From Paenibacillus sp. JNUCC-31 (GTDB taxonomy: Bacteria; Bacillota; Bacilli; Paenibacillales; Paenibacillaceae): a stretch of 64,000 nt of DNA. The notes beneath the pieces were generated by a model. It was given only the letters and a program-made list of their open reading frames with translations. It was not told the DNA's origin and made no database searches. The stretch spans positions 7,440,001 to 7,504,000 of the forward strand of contig NZ_CP062165.1 of NCBI RefSeq assembly GCF_014844075.1, read 5' to 3'. The position numbers were made by a program, and so were the translations under genes. This document shows positions 28,099 to 36,975 of this stretch, one piece after another (position 1 is the first letter of the stretch; every line of letters begins with the position of its first letter).

Positions 28099-29871
28099 GT
28101 GAGTGGATTTGAACCAAAATTTCGGATATTTTCGATGCTGTGTACGGAGGATTATTTGATTCGATATGCCAACAAGGGATTGTATAAACGATCTCTGAAA
28201 GAGCTGGACAATGGCGTGACTGTGCAATACACCTGGAATGAAGCATCCGTGAGTTGTCAGTTGAGTGATGGTATACAATGCACGCTAGAAAATACGCTGG
28301 ACCAATGGAAATGCTCCTGTCCGGCAGATCATATCTGCAAACATATATTGATATCCATAGTATATTATCAACGGGAACACCATGCAGAAGATACAGTGAA
28401 TCAGGAGGAAGAAGCTTCATCATCAGACTTCGATCCTTCGTCTGATGTGGACGATCATGAGACAGTTCAAATTCAAAATACACACTCCCTGGTAAGGGAA
28501 TCCCGCTTCCGCTGGATGATTGAATCAGATCTTGCTCCTTTGGTTAAATCGTATAGTTCTTCCTTGATCGAAGAGGTTTTGTTCCGATTAAGGTATCCAG
28601 AACAGATTGAAGTATTGGAAGATTCTCTTCTGACGGTACGTCTGGTGAAACAAGAAATTGAGGTTTCGTTTACAGAGGAAGCTAGTCTTGCCAAGGCCCT
28701 GTGCAAAGTAAAACAAACTGCCGGAAATATGGCCAAGCTTGAGGCACTGCTGCGGTATCGGATGCAACAAGGTTTGGATGATACGGAAGCCATAAGTGGA
28801 AGTGTCCATGACGCCAAGTTTTCAATTCAAACCGTGCGGGAATGTCGCTCCGTGCTGGCCGATCTGTTAAAAACGGGACTTGCTCGTCTACCGCAGTCCT
28901 ATATGGCCCAATTGGAAACACTGGCGATTGCGGCACATAGTGGTCAACTGCCTGACGTGGAGCGGAGTTTACGCGGGATTCAGGGAGAATTGCAATTGTT
29001 TTTTAACAGACATGTACGCTTCTCCATGCAGTCTATGCTTGATCGGGTGACTACATTGTATCTTGCTCTTCAGGTGCTTGAAGAAGATAAGGTATCTGCA
29101 TTCAAGCAGAGCCAGCTCATTGGCCGTTTTCGTAGTAAATATTATGCGGTTCCTGCGCTGCATCTGTATGGATTGGGTGCTGATGCGTGGGAGACACGCT
29201 CCGGTTACCGTGGAATCACTTATTATTTCTATTGTTTTGATGATGAGGAGATGTATACGTACAGCGATGTGCGGGCGGTATACTATGAAGATGATCAATT
29301 CTCATATACAGAGCATTACGGTTCTTTCACTCCATGGATGCCCAATCTGACTTTTCGTCAATTTGCCGGGGAAGAGGTTCAGTTTCGTTCGGTGAAAGTA
29401 AATGAAGAGCACAGGCTGTCCTCGGGGGAAGGCGCGAAGCTTACGCTGTTGCCCCGAACAGGAGTGGAAGAGGTGAACCTGGGCAAGTACATGAAAGATG
29501 TAGCCTCTGTACTCGCAGAGGATTCACTCCCATTTGAGTTGTTTTCCGTTCCAAAAGAGCGACTGGCGATAATTAAGGTTGCCCGGGTTGTAGAACATCG
29601 CTTTAATAAGCAATCACAGGACCTTATTCTTACGATGGAGAGTGACAATGGTGAGACGTTGGACCTGACTCTTCCTTATTCAACGGAATGGCAGACCATG
29701 ATCAAACGACTGGAGTCGGGTTATGGAGCAGGAACACTCGAACATTTTTATGCTTTTGTGCGTATAGAGCAACAACGGATATACCCGATCAGCTTCCTGA
29801 AGGGTCAAACTGTGATCAGTCTGAAACTGGATGCGGGCTATGGAAGGACGGGGAGATTTGGAAGACTATAG
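28099..29871 (+). CDS. SWIM zinc-finger protein (YehQ-like)
   Basis: 590 residues starting at a GTG only 4 bp after the DUF4132 stop. The SWIM zinc finger CxCx5CxH is visible as CSCPADHICKH at about residue 75. An acidic Ser/Glu-rich linker follows (residues about 100-125). The remainder is helical, then mixed, with no catalytic motif I recognise. SWIM fingers bind DNA, RNA or protein. Its place in the cluster matches yehQ of E. coli. The ribosome-binding site is weak (AGGA), so translation probably depends on coupling to the upstream gene. Confidence 0.83.
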   Translation: MSGFEPKFRIFSMLCTEDYLIRYANKGLYKRSLKELDNGVTVQYTWNEASVSCQLSDGIQCTLENTLDQWKCSCPADHICKHILISIVYYQREHHAEDTVNQEEEASSSDFDPSSDVDDHETVQIQNTHSLVRESRFRWMIESDLAPLVKSYSSSLIEEVLFRLRYPEQIEVLEDSLLTVRLVKQEIEVSFTEEASLAKALCKVKQTAGNMAKLEALLRYRMQQGLDDTEAISGSVHDAKFSIQTVRECRSVLADLLKTGLARLPQSYMAQLETLAIAAHSGQLPDVERSLRGIQGELQLFFNRHVRFSMQSMLDRVTTLYLALQVLEEDKVSAFKQSQLIGRFRSKYYAVPALHLYGLGADAWETRSGYRGITYYFYCFDDEEMYTYSDVRAVYYEDDQFSYTEHYGSFTPWMPNLTFRQFAGEEVQFRSVKVNEEHRLSSGEGAKLTLLPRTGVEEVNLGKYMKDVASVLAEDSLPFELFSVPKERLAIIKVARVVEHRFNKQSQDLILTMESDNGETLDLTLPYSTEWQTMIKRLESGYGAGTLEHFYAFVRIEQQRIYPISFLKGQTVISLKLDAGYGRTGRFGRL

Positions 29872-30136
29872 TCAGTTGATGCAGAAGATCAGCAGCTGGT
29901 CGGAAGAACTGTTGCTTCGCGGATTATCCCAATTTACACTGAGAGATATCGAAGTGCTGGAACAGCTGGTTGTGGAGACTGCGAGGTTCCAAATGACTTT
30001 TCTTCGTGAAATGTTGGAACAGATGATTGAAGAGGGTCGAAAAATTGCTTTGGGAAATGGCGATGAGGAGCTTATGCTGTTTCATTACTGCCGCATCACA
30101 CAGTATGTGCAGCTCAGCATTCAGGAATCTTCCTGA
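29831..30136 (+). CDS. Small helical protein, sixth gene of the MoxR/VWA cluster
   Basis: About 101 residues, overlapping the 3' end of the SWIM gene. It is predicted wholly helical and amphipathic (SSWSEELLLRGL, then DIEVLEQLVVETARF and FLREMLEQMIEEGRK). I do not recognise the family. The start is uncertain (ATG 29831, ATG 29840 or TTG 29858). The overlap and the strong terminator 15 bp after its stop mean it is the last member of the same transcription unit. I am not aware of a counterpart in the E. coli yeh group, so it may be a lineage-specific accessory subunit. Confidence 0.6.
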   Translation: MRAMEGRGDLEDYSQLMQKISSWSEELLLRGLSQFTLRDIEVLEQLVVETARFQMTFLREMLEQMIEEGRKIALGNGDEELMLFHYCRITQYVQLSIQESS

Positions 30137-30151
30137 ATCGATACACACTTA

Positions 30152-30189
30152 AAGAATTGCAGAAGCGTACGCCTCTGCAATTCTTTTTT
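30152..30189 (+). terminator. Strong terminator closing the MoxR cluster
   Basis: Arms AAGAATTGCAGA and TCTGCAATTCTT (perfect 12 bp) with inner GCG/CGC pairs, followed by TTTTTT. Confidence 0.9.
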
Positions 30190-30304
30190 ATATGTATTGA
30201 GTAAATTGAGTTTTTGGATCGAATCTAATATAGAGTTACGTTTTAATGGAGATATCCGTAGCTTACTAACTCGTATATCACTCTATATGGAAGGGAGGGT
30301 AAGC

Positions 30305-30394
30305 ATGAAGGAAGATCAGATCAGGAAAGCCGTTGCAAGGCGTGACCATGAAGCCATGGAATGGGTGATGAATCAGTATGCCGGATTGTTGTGA
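30305..30394 (+). pseudogene. N-terminal remnant of an ECF sigma factor gene
   Basis: A 29-codon frame with an excellent start (GGAGGG before ATG) reads KEDQIRKAVARRDHEAMEW and then VMNQYAGLL before TGA. This is the typical beginning of the sigma-2 domain of Paenibacillus-type ECF sigma factors. The sequence after the stop (to 30490) does not continue the domain in any frame I could follow, so the rest of the gene appears lost. It directly precedes a WG-repeat protein with an RsiV-like end, a pairing that fits a former sigma/sensor unit. Confidence 0.55.
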
Positions 30395-30504
30395 AAGATA
30401 TTCAACGTTCCAGAGTTAGCGGTTATATTCGCTCCGAAGTCATATCCCTGCTTAGGATGCATATCCATACATTAGGCGAATGCTGTCTTAAGGAGGAAAT
30501 AGGC

Positions 30505-33012
30505 ATGTCCATGAGCGAACCTCTGTTAATCCAAATTGTCAATCAACATATCCCGGCTGACGCGACTGTTGTCACCATTGATAAACCGGTCAAACATCCG
30601 GCCATTTACGCTTCAGATCTGACCGGAGACGGAATGCCGGAAATTGCTGCTGTATATCAGCAGGGTGGAGAATTAATACTGCTTGTTCTGAAATTTTACC
30701 AGGGTCACTGGATCAAAATGTCTTTGACCAAAGGTTTGGGATATGGTGTTACTTTGCTGACAGCGGCATCTGTGACATCCACGGCGAGAAATAATCTCAT
30801 TGTGGGTTGGCAGATCGGTGCAATCTGGTCGAAGCTGGCTGTATACGATTGGACGGAATCCGGACTGGCAGATTTGGCACCAGAAGATTTGTATTACAGC
30901 TATGCAGAAATCATCGATATGCCGGGTCACCACGGCAGAGACGGTAAAGTGGAGATTGCACTCTGGATTCATGACACAGGTGAAGCCTACCGGGTGGAGA
31001 TCATCCGCTGGCAGAATGGGAAATGGGTTCAAGCAACAGATGTATACCCGTATTACTTTCCTAAGGTCGTACAGTATTACGAACAATTGGCAGAACAACA
31101 TCCAGATTATATGATCTATTGGTACTATCTTGCGGACGCGCAATATAAAGCCGGATTATTTCCTGCTGCACTCGTTTCTGTTCAAAAAGCATTAAGCTTC
31201 AATGCCCCATACCCTTCACGGGAAGTTCTGCTTGAACTGGAAAAGAAGATTAGGCAGACCATGGGCACAGAGGGTCATGCACGTGAAACGACGTGGTTAT
31301 TTCCCATCTCGGTTAGAACAACAACAGGAACCCGGTGGGGTTATATGGATGCCCAAGGTCGTATTCGACTTGAACCAATACTTGACGATGCCGAGAACTT
31401 TCAACCCAACGGGCTTGCTGTTGTGATCACAGACAGGAAGGCTGGGGTCATCAATCTTAACGGCCAATTTGTCGTTCAACCTGTATACGATTCCATTAAC
31501 TCTTTTGCAGAAGGCCGGGCCATCGTTATCGATTCCCAAGGGTTCAAGATGATTGATGAACAAGGCACAGTTCTCACCAAGCGGGCGTATCCGTTTATTG
31601 CCAATGTGAAGGACGGCCGAGCGCTGTTTTACCTTTCAGACAGCAGTCAGGCAGGCGGTGAGATCAGTCGTTACGGTTATTTGGACACCTCTGGAAATGA
31701 GGTGATCCGGGCTCAGTTCGCTTCAGCGAACGATTTTCAAGATGGCAAGGCCGTTGTGCAGATCAAGGAAAATGAATTTGCGTTAATCAACCGAAATGGT
31801 CAGCGATTGGCGACGTATCCGTATGCCTATGTGGGGCCTCAGGGTGACGGATTACTTGCTTTTCAACAAGAGACATCGGGTAAATACGGGTATATCGACG
31901 AAAGTGGTCATATCCGAATTCAGCCTCGCTTCACCTCGGCATTTCCTTTCAGTGGTGGTCACGCTATCGTGAATACAGCTGAGGATTACAACTCCATCTA
32001 TGGCGTGATTAATACACAGGGCTCATTCATCATCCAACCGGCCTACAATGATATTCGGGATCTGGGAGAGCATCGGCTGGCACTGGGGCAAGCGATTGAC
32101 CCCAAACAGTCTTTTTTGGGTTCTGTGTATGCAATTGCGGATGAAAGCGGTAGAAGGCTTACGGATTTTGTATATACGGATGTATCGAATTACAAGGGAG
32201 GGCTGGCTTCAGCAACGAATGGAACGCAAACCTTCTTTCTGGATCTGAGCGGGCGACCTGCATCGGGATTTCCCATTGTTGAAGGCTCGGGCACACTTGA
32301 AGTGGTAGCTCCAGATCTGATTAAGGCATATGTAGACCAGCGTGTATCCTATGTAAACCGGGCGGGGCAGATCATTTGGAGGCAAAATACAATCGTTCCA
32401 CTTCACCCGCCTTATCGTGTACGTGAAGAGAAGTATAAACCCAATCCGGACTACCTCGTGTATTACCCGCAGGTGGAAGGATTATCGGATCAAGCCGTTC
32501 AACTTGGAGTAAACGCCAAATTGAAGGCATTATCTCAAGTGAAGCCCATCCCTGCCGACCAGAAGCTGGATTATACGTACACGGGGGATTTTGATATTAC
32601 GTTCTATCAGCAGCAACTGCTTCAACTCAAACTCACGGGTTATAACTACCCGGCTGGTGCAGCACATGGGATGCCTACGCTGATCTATGCGATCATTAAT
32701 CTGAGCAGTGGCCAGATGTATGAACTCAAGGATTTGTTTAAACCAAACAGTGATTATGTAAAGGTACTCAGCCAAATTGTAGGTGATCAGATCAAGAATG
32801 ATCCGCAGTATTCTTATGTTTTTCCAGACACGTATGAGGGAATCAGCCCCGATCAGCCGTTTTTTGTCACAGCGGATGCACTGCATCTATACTTTAGCCC
32901 TTATGAAATCGCGCCTTACGTGGCAGGATTTCCGACATTTACAATTCCTTTTGCCCAAATCAAGGATATCATTAATACAGAGGGTTCATTCTGGAAAGCT
33001 TTTCATGCGTAA
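30505..33012 (+). CDS. WG-repeat protein with DUF3298/RsiV-like C-terminus
   Basis: 835 residues from the ATG behind AGGAGG (30491-30496). Region 1 (about 1-200) resembles an FG-GAP/VCBS-like beta repeat (ASDLTGDGMPEIAAVYQQGG). Region 2 (about 205-265) looks like a TPR pair (YYLADAQYKAGLFPAALVSVQKAL). Region 3 (about 275-600) has at least six WG repeats (RWGYMDAQGRI, KAGVINLNGQFV, KYGYIDESGHI and others). The last ~170 residues match the DUF3298 domain found at the end of the RsiV anti-sigma factor (VFPDTYEGISPDQPFFVTADALHLYFS pattern, in part). No signal peptide or membrane segment is evident, so it seems cytoplasmic. Function unknown; ligand or envelope sensing is possible. Confidence 0.8.
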   Translation: MSMSEPLLIQIVNQHIPADATVVTIDKPVKHPAIYASDLTGDGMPEIAAVYQQGGELILLVLKFYQGHWIKMSLTKGLGYGVTLLTAASVTSTARNNLIVGWQIGAIWSKLAVYDWTESGLADLAPEDLYYSYAEIIDMPGHHGRDGKVEIALWIHDTGEAYRVEIIRWQNGKWVQATDVYPYYFPKVVQYYEQLAEQHPDYMIYWYYLADAQYKAGLFPAALVSVQKALSFNAPYPSREVLLELEKKIRQTMGTEGHARETTWLFPISVRTTTGTRWGYMDAQGRIRLEPILDDAENFQPNGLAVVITDRKAGVINLNGQFVVQPVYDSINSFAEGRAIVIDSQGFKMIDEQGTVLTKRAYPFIANVKDGRALFYLSDSSQAGGEISRYGYLDTSGNEVIRAQFASANDFQDGKAVVQIKENEFALINRNGQRLATYPYAYVGPQGDGLLAFQQETSGKYGYIDESGHIRIQPRFTSAFPFSGGHAIVNTAEDYNSIYGVINTQGSFIIQPAYNDIRDLGEHRLALGQAIDPKQSFLGSVYAIADESGRRLTDFVYTDVSNYKGGLASATNGTQTFFLDLSGRPASGFPIVEGSGTLEVVAPDLIKAYVDQRVSYVNRAGQIIWRQNTIVPLHPPYRVREEKYKPNPDYLVYYPQVEGLSDQAVQLGVNAKLKALSQVKPIPADQKLDYTYTGDFDITFYQQQLLQLKLTGYNYPAGAAHGMPTLIYAIINLSSGQMYELKDLFKPNSDYVKVLSQIVGDQIKNDPQYSYVFPDTYEGISPDQPFFVTADALHLYFSPYEIAPYVAGFPTFTIPFAQIKDIINTEGSFWKAFHA

Positions 33013-33119
33013 CTGAAATGTTTCATCTTAGTGAGGCCACGAACAGACTTCACATAAAGGTGGATGAAAGCGGCTTTACCTCGCGTATTATAAACATTTT
33101 TTGGCTCTATACCACAAAA

Positions 33120-33164
33120 GTACCCCATAAAGAGACTTTTATGAAGTGTCTAACTACAGGGTAC
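33120..33164. repeat. Inverted repeat between convergent genes
   Basis: GTACCC (33120-33125) and GGGTAC (33159-33164) enclose a smaller imperfect hairpin around AGACTTTTATGAAGTGTCT. It may end transcripts from both sides; there is no clear T-run. Confidence 0.35.
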
Positions 33165-33175
33165 GGTTTACTGCA

Positions 33176-33505
33176 TCAGAGTGATGACTCTTTTGCGATT
33201 TCAAAATAAACGATTTCACATAATCGAATGTGATGCTTTTTTCCAAGAACATCAAGAGTTGCGTGATCAGTGGAAACATCATCCAGAGTGCCTACCAATT
33301 TGCCGACAGTTGTCGTGATGACAATCTTTAATCCTATGTGTTGGAATAATAGCTCGGTAAATTTGGGCTCTACAGCTGCTGTGTACATCACATCATTCGG
33401 TAACCCCAAAGTTTCCGTGCGTTGTGCATCTCTATTCCGATAATATTGCGGAGCTGTGGATAAGGCATAGTCCTGCGGATCTCCATAGTACTTGAATCTA
33501 TACAT
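33176..33505 (-). CDS. DUF2642-like (YuzF-type) protein
   Basis: 109 residues. The C-terminal half has the DUF2642 pattern: GLKIVITTTVGKLVGTLDDV, then THDxATL-like spacing (STDHATLDVLGKKHHIRL) and IVYFEI. These are small beta-rich domains, common in spore-coat-associated and uncharacterised Bacillales proteins. Two ATG codons are near the start; AAAGGAGG lies directly against the first (33514), so the second at 33505, nine bases away, is chosen. It is a single gene convergent with the WG-repeat gene. A role in the spore surface is possible but unproven. Confidence 0.65.
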   Translation of the reverse strand: MYRFKYYGDPQDYALSTAPQYYRNRDAQRTETLGLPNDVMYTAAVEPKFTELLFQHIGLKIVITTTVGKLVGTLDDVSTDHATLDVLGKKHHIRLCEIVYFEIAKESSL

Positions 33506-33766
33506 GTGCTTCATCCTCCTTTGTCATAAATTGAATGATAATACCTAACGTGTTCCATGCCGGCCTTCAACTGAAAAGTGTTAGACTTGGTTTCAATGGT
33601 GTAATCCAGCAGTGATATGAATAGTATATACACCCATATAGGTGAGGGTGAATTCCAGTTCGCCATGAGTTTCTCAACCCATGTTGAGTTAGAACAAATT
33701 TATGAAAGGAGTTAGAAATAACGTATTTATTAGTCTTTGTAGTAAAGAAAGTTTGGAGGAAACATT

Positions 33767-34040
33767 ATGTATAAAGCAGGTTTTTGGATAAGGTTCGGTG
33801 CCAGTATTCTGGTACGGTAGAACGATAGGAAAACGCATCTGCGGAATTCGAATTCGAAAATACGATACACATGAGCCCCCTGGCATTGGAGCCATGTTGA
33901 TGCGAGTTGTTGTGGCAGGAATTGTGTATGCCATAACGTTGGGCATTGGTTTCATTGTAAGTGTCATCATGGTTGCTGTACGAGAAGACAAACGTGCAAT
34001 ACATGATTTTATTGCAGGTACAGAAGTCGTATGGGACTGA
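33767..34040 (+). pseudogene. RDD-family membrane protein gene with internal deletion
   Basis: A good ribosome-binding site (TTTGGAGGAAAC) and ATG at 33767 start a frame reading YKAGFWIRFGASIL, the usual first lines of an RDD protein. It stops at 33820. From about 33800 another frame carries the family's C-terminal part: VFWYGRTIGKRICGIRIRKYD, a membrane helix (VYAITLGIGFIVSVIMVAV) and the final DKRAIHDFIAGTEVV. Roughly 50-60 middle residues are missing, with a frame change at the joint. The product is probably non-functional, although the second part could be made from an internal start (ATG 33894 or 33900). Confidence 0.75.
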
Positions 34041-34106
34041 AAATGACAATTCGAGCTCTGACGCAATAATCCCTTATATTTCAATCAACTCATATTCACC
34101 CACGTT

Positions 34107-34141
34107 ACAGACTATGAACAATGTTCATGGTCTGTTTTTTT
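34107..34141 (+). terminator. Terminator after RDD remnant
   Basis: Stem ACAGAC-ATGAAC paired with GTTCAT-GTCTGT, loop AAT, then seven T. The rest of the gap to 34359 holds the promoter region of the transporter operon; no -35/-10 pair stands out. Confidence 0.85.
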
Positions 34142-34359
34142 GTGATGTCTGAAGAACAGTCCCAAACCCGCGCCAGCACAGCTAATTCAAGACAGTGCAG
34201 ATGAGGATATAGAGAATTTGTTTATTGCTTTGGCTAAATGATCATTTGGTTCTGACGAAATCAACATGTCATTTGATCTTTTGCGGATATCGCTACAGTG
34301 ACCTCTCCCTTAATCTGAGGTAGAGCACAGACATTCCCAAAAGGTGGAGGATAAGGTCC

Positions 34360-35985
34360 ATGAGAAGAAAAGTGTTATCTACGAGTTTGATGATCCTGTT
34401 ATTAGGTACAACGATCCTGGGGTGTTCGTCCGGAGACAGTAAAACGGGCGAAACTGATAAAGGCACACCAAGCGGATCAACGGAAGCAACAACCTATCCG
34501 ATTCAAACGGATAAGACGCTTACGTACTGGGGTGAAATTAACGGAAACCTGATCGGGGTCAAAAATTCGCACAGCGAAATTCCATTCTTTCAAAAATGGC
34601 AGGAAAAAACCGGCGTGCCACTCAAATTCACGGCACCACCGACAGGTCAGGTCAGAGAATCCTTTAACGTGATGCTGGCGTCTGGAGATTTGCCGGACAT
34701 GCTGGAGTACAACTTCATCGGAGATTTTCCCGGTGGACCGGAGAAAGCCATCAATGATGGTTACATCCTCAAGCTGAACGATCTGATTGACCAGTATGCT
34801 CCGAATCTGAAGAAATACCTGGAGGAAAATCCGGACATCGACAAGATGGTCAAAACGGACAGTGGTAGCTACTATGTATTCCCGTTCGTTCGGGGAGATG
34901 AGTATCTTCGTGTCTTCCAGGGACCCATCATTCGTAAGGATTGGCTGGATGAGCTGGGACTGCCGGTTCCGGAAACGATTGATGAGTGGACCACAACCCT
35001 GAGAGCTTTTAAAGAGAAAAAAGGCGCATCCGCTCCGTTCTCTGTTGTAAGTAAGCCACGATTCTTTAATGATTCCGGTAACGGTGCTTTCCTTGGCGCC
35101 TTCGGTGTAAACCGCGGATTCTATCAGGAAGACGGACAGGTCAAATTTGGCCCGTCAGAAGAGGGATTCAAAGAATACTTGACGTTATTCCAGGAGTGGT
35201 ACAAAGAAGGGCTGATTGATAAAAACATCTCAACAGCGGATACCAAATCCGTTGACGGTAACCTCGCTTCGGGTGCTACTGGCGCCAGTGTCGGTAACGC
35301 AGGCGGAGGTATCGGCAAATGGCAGCCGCTCGTAGAAGCCAATGATCCGGATGCCGTTCTGGTCGCCGCACCATATCCGGTGCTTAACAAAGGTGATATT
35401 CCTAAATTCGGCCAGCTTAACCAGGGTTATGCCTCGGAAGGCACGGTTGCCATCACAACGGCAGCCAAGGACCCGGAACTTGCCGTTCGCATGCTGGATT
35501 ATGGCTACAGTGAGGAAGGGCACATGTTCTTCAATTTCGGTGAAGAGGGTGTCAGCTATAACATGGAGGGCGATTATCCGAAATTCACGGATTTGCTGCT
35601 GAAGAATCCGGATAAACTCGCTCCTGCACAAGCAATTTCCCTATATGCCCGCAGCAGTTATAACGGTCCATTCGTTCAAGATAAACGTTATGCCGAGCAG
35701 TTCTTTGCTTTGCAGACCCAGCGCGATGCGATTGATGTATGGAAGAATACACAGGCTGCAAAATATAATCTGCCTTCAATTACGCCTACACCTGAAGAGA
35801 GCTCCGAATACGCGACCATCATGAATGATATCAACACGCTCGTCGATGAGATGACCATCAAGATCATTCTCGGCAACGAATCAGTGGATCAATTTGAGAG
35901 CTATGTCGCGAAAATGAAATCGTTACATCTGGATCGAGCGATTGAGATTCAAACAGCAGCACTCGAACGCTACAACAACCGGTAA
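34360..35985 (+). CDS. ABC transporter solute-binding lipoprotein (oligosaccharide, YtcQ/LplA type)
   Basis: 541 residues. A lipoprotein signal peptide ends at LGTTILGCSSG (lipid-modified Cys at about 22), followed by a Ser/Thr/Gly linker. The mature protein is a family-1 solute binder (LTYWGEINGN, ASGDLPDMLEY, GPIIRKDWLDELGLPVPETIDEW) of the large LplA/YtcQ type that feeds ATPase-sharing permeases. It heads a run of two permeases and a GH88 hydrolase. A very similar second copy lies at 41648. The cargo is probably an uronic-acid-containing oligosaccharide, inferred from the neighbours. No ATPase gene is nearby, so a shared MsmX-like ATPase is expected. Confidence 0.92.
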   Translation: MRRKVLSTSLMILLLGTTILGCSSGDSKTGETDKGTPSGSTEATTYPIQTDKTLTYWGEINGNLIGVKNSHSEIPFFQKWQEKTGVPLKFTAPPTGQVRESFNVMLASGDLPDMLEYNFIGDFPGGPEKAINDGYILKLNDLIDQYAPNLKKYLEENPDIDKMVKTDSGSYYVFPFVRGDEYLRVFQGPIIRKDWLDELGLPVPETIDEWTTTLRAFKEKKGASAPFSVVSKPRFFNDSGNGAFLGAFGVNRGFYQEDGQVKFGPSEEGFKEYLTLFQEWYKEGLIDKNISTADTKSVDGNLASGATGASVGNAGGGIGKWQPLVEANDPDAVLVAAPYPVLNKGDIPKFGQLNQGYASEGTVAITTAAKDPELAVRMLDYGYSEEGHMFFNFGEEGVSYNMEGDYPKFTDLLLKNPDKLAPAQAISLYARSSYNGPFVQDKRYAEQFFALQTQRDAIDVWKNTQAAKYNLPSITPTPEESSEYATIMNDINTLVDEMTIKIILGNESVDQFESYVAKMKSLHLDRAIEIQTAALERYNNR

Positions 35986-36041
35986 TTGTAAAAGGGGAGG
36001 GCACTGGCCCTCCCGATTGAAAAGAGGTGAAAAGGTACATC

Positions 36042-36965
36042 ATGAGCAATCGTCAATCCTTTAGAAGCCGGTTCGTACGGGACTTCATGATGAACAAGTA
36101 TTTATACATCATGATGATTCCTGTTATTGGATATTATTTAATATTTCATTACGGTCCGATGTACGGCGCAATTATTGCCTTTAAAGATTATTCTCCGATG
36201 AAGGGCATTTTGGGGAGTGATTGGGTTGGGCTGAAGCACTTTGAGGAGTTTTTCAACAGTTATTATTTCTTGCGGGTTCTGAAGAACACCCTTCTTATCA
36301 GTTTGTATACACTGCTCTTTGAATTCCCCGCACCAATTATTCTGGCGCTGCTCATCAATGAAGTGCGCAAGCGCACATTCAAGCGGGTCGTTCAGACGAT
36401 AACGTACATGCCTTATTTCATCTCTCTTGTTGTTATATGCGGTATTATTACGGACTTCACGAACGCAGATGGATTAATTAACCGGCTCATCATGATGCTT
36501 GGATATGACGGTCAGGCGATGCTGCAAAAGCCGGAGCTGTTCCGTCCGATCTATGTCCTGTCTGAAATATGGCAGCGGATTGGTTGGGAATCCATTATCT
36601 ATATCGCTGCGTTGATGAGCATTGACCTGGAGCAGTATGAAGCGGCGAAGATCGACGGAGCAAGCCGTCTCAAGCAAATGTTCCACATTACACTGCCGGG
36701 ATTACTGCCTATTATTACAATCATGTTCATTCTCCGGATGGGGAATATGCTGAATGTCGGGTTCGAGAAAATCATTCTCCTTTATAATCCGGTGACCTAT
36801 GAAACGGCTGACGTGATCTCTTCCTTCGTATATCGAAAGGGATTGTTGGAGTTCGGATGGAGTTACAGCTCGGCAGTCGGTCTATTTAACTCAGTGATCA
36901 ATCTCGTTCTTCTGATTTCGGCGAACTATATCAGCCGCAGAGTGAGTCAAAACAGCTTATGGTGA
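36042..36965 (+). CDS. lplB: ABC sugar permease, LplB type
   Basis: 307-residue inner-membrane permease with six hydrophobic segments. The cytoplasmic coupling loop is EAAKIDGASRLKQMFHITLPGL (EAA motif, seen here as YEAAKIDGASR then ITLPGLLP). It pairs with the next gene's product to form the transmembrane channel. The ATG at 36042 is chosen; a GTG at 36027 in the same frame overlaps the GAGGTG ribosome-binding site. It is 56 bp after the solute-binder gene and 10 bp before the next permease. Confidence 0.9.
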   Translation: MSNRQSFRSRFVRDFMMNKYLYIMMIPVIGYYLIFHYGPMYGAIIAFKDYSPMKGILGSDWVGLKHFEEFFNSYYFLRVLKNTLLISLYTLLFEFPAPIILALLINEVRKRTFKRVVQTITYMPYFISLVVICGIITDFTNADGLINRLIMMLGYDGQAMLQKPELFRPIYVLSEIWQRIGWESIIYIAALMSIDLEQYEAAKIDGASRLKQMFHITLPGLLPIITIMFILRMGNMLNVGFEKIILLYNPVTYETADVISSFVYRKGLLEFGWSYSSAVGLFNSVINLVLLISANYISRRVSQNSLW

Positions 36966-36975
36966 GGTGGTAACT

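Noticed and set aside
33018..33209. 63-codon plus-strand frame
   Set aside because: No ribosome-binding site, no family resemblance, and it overlaps an inverted repeat between convergent genes.
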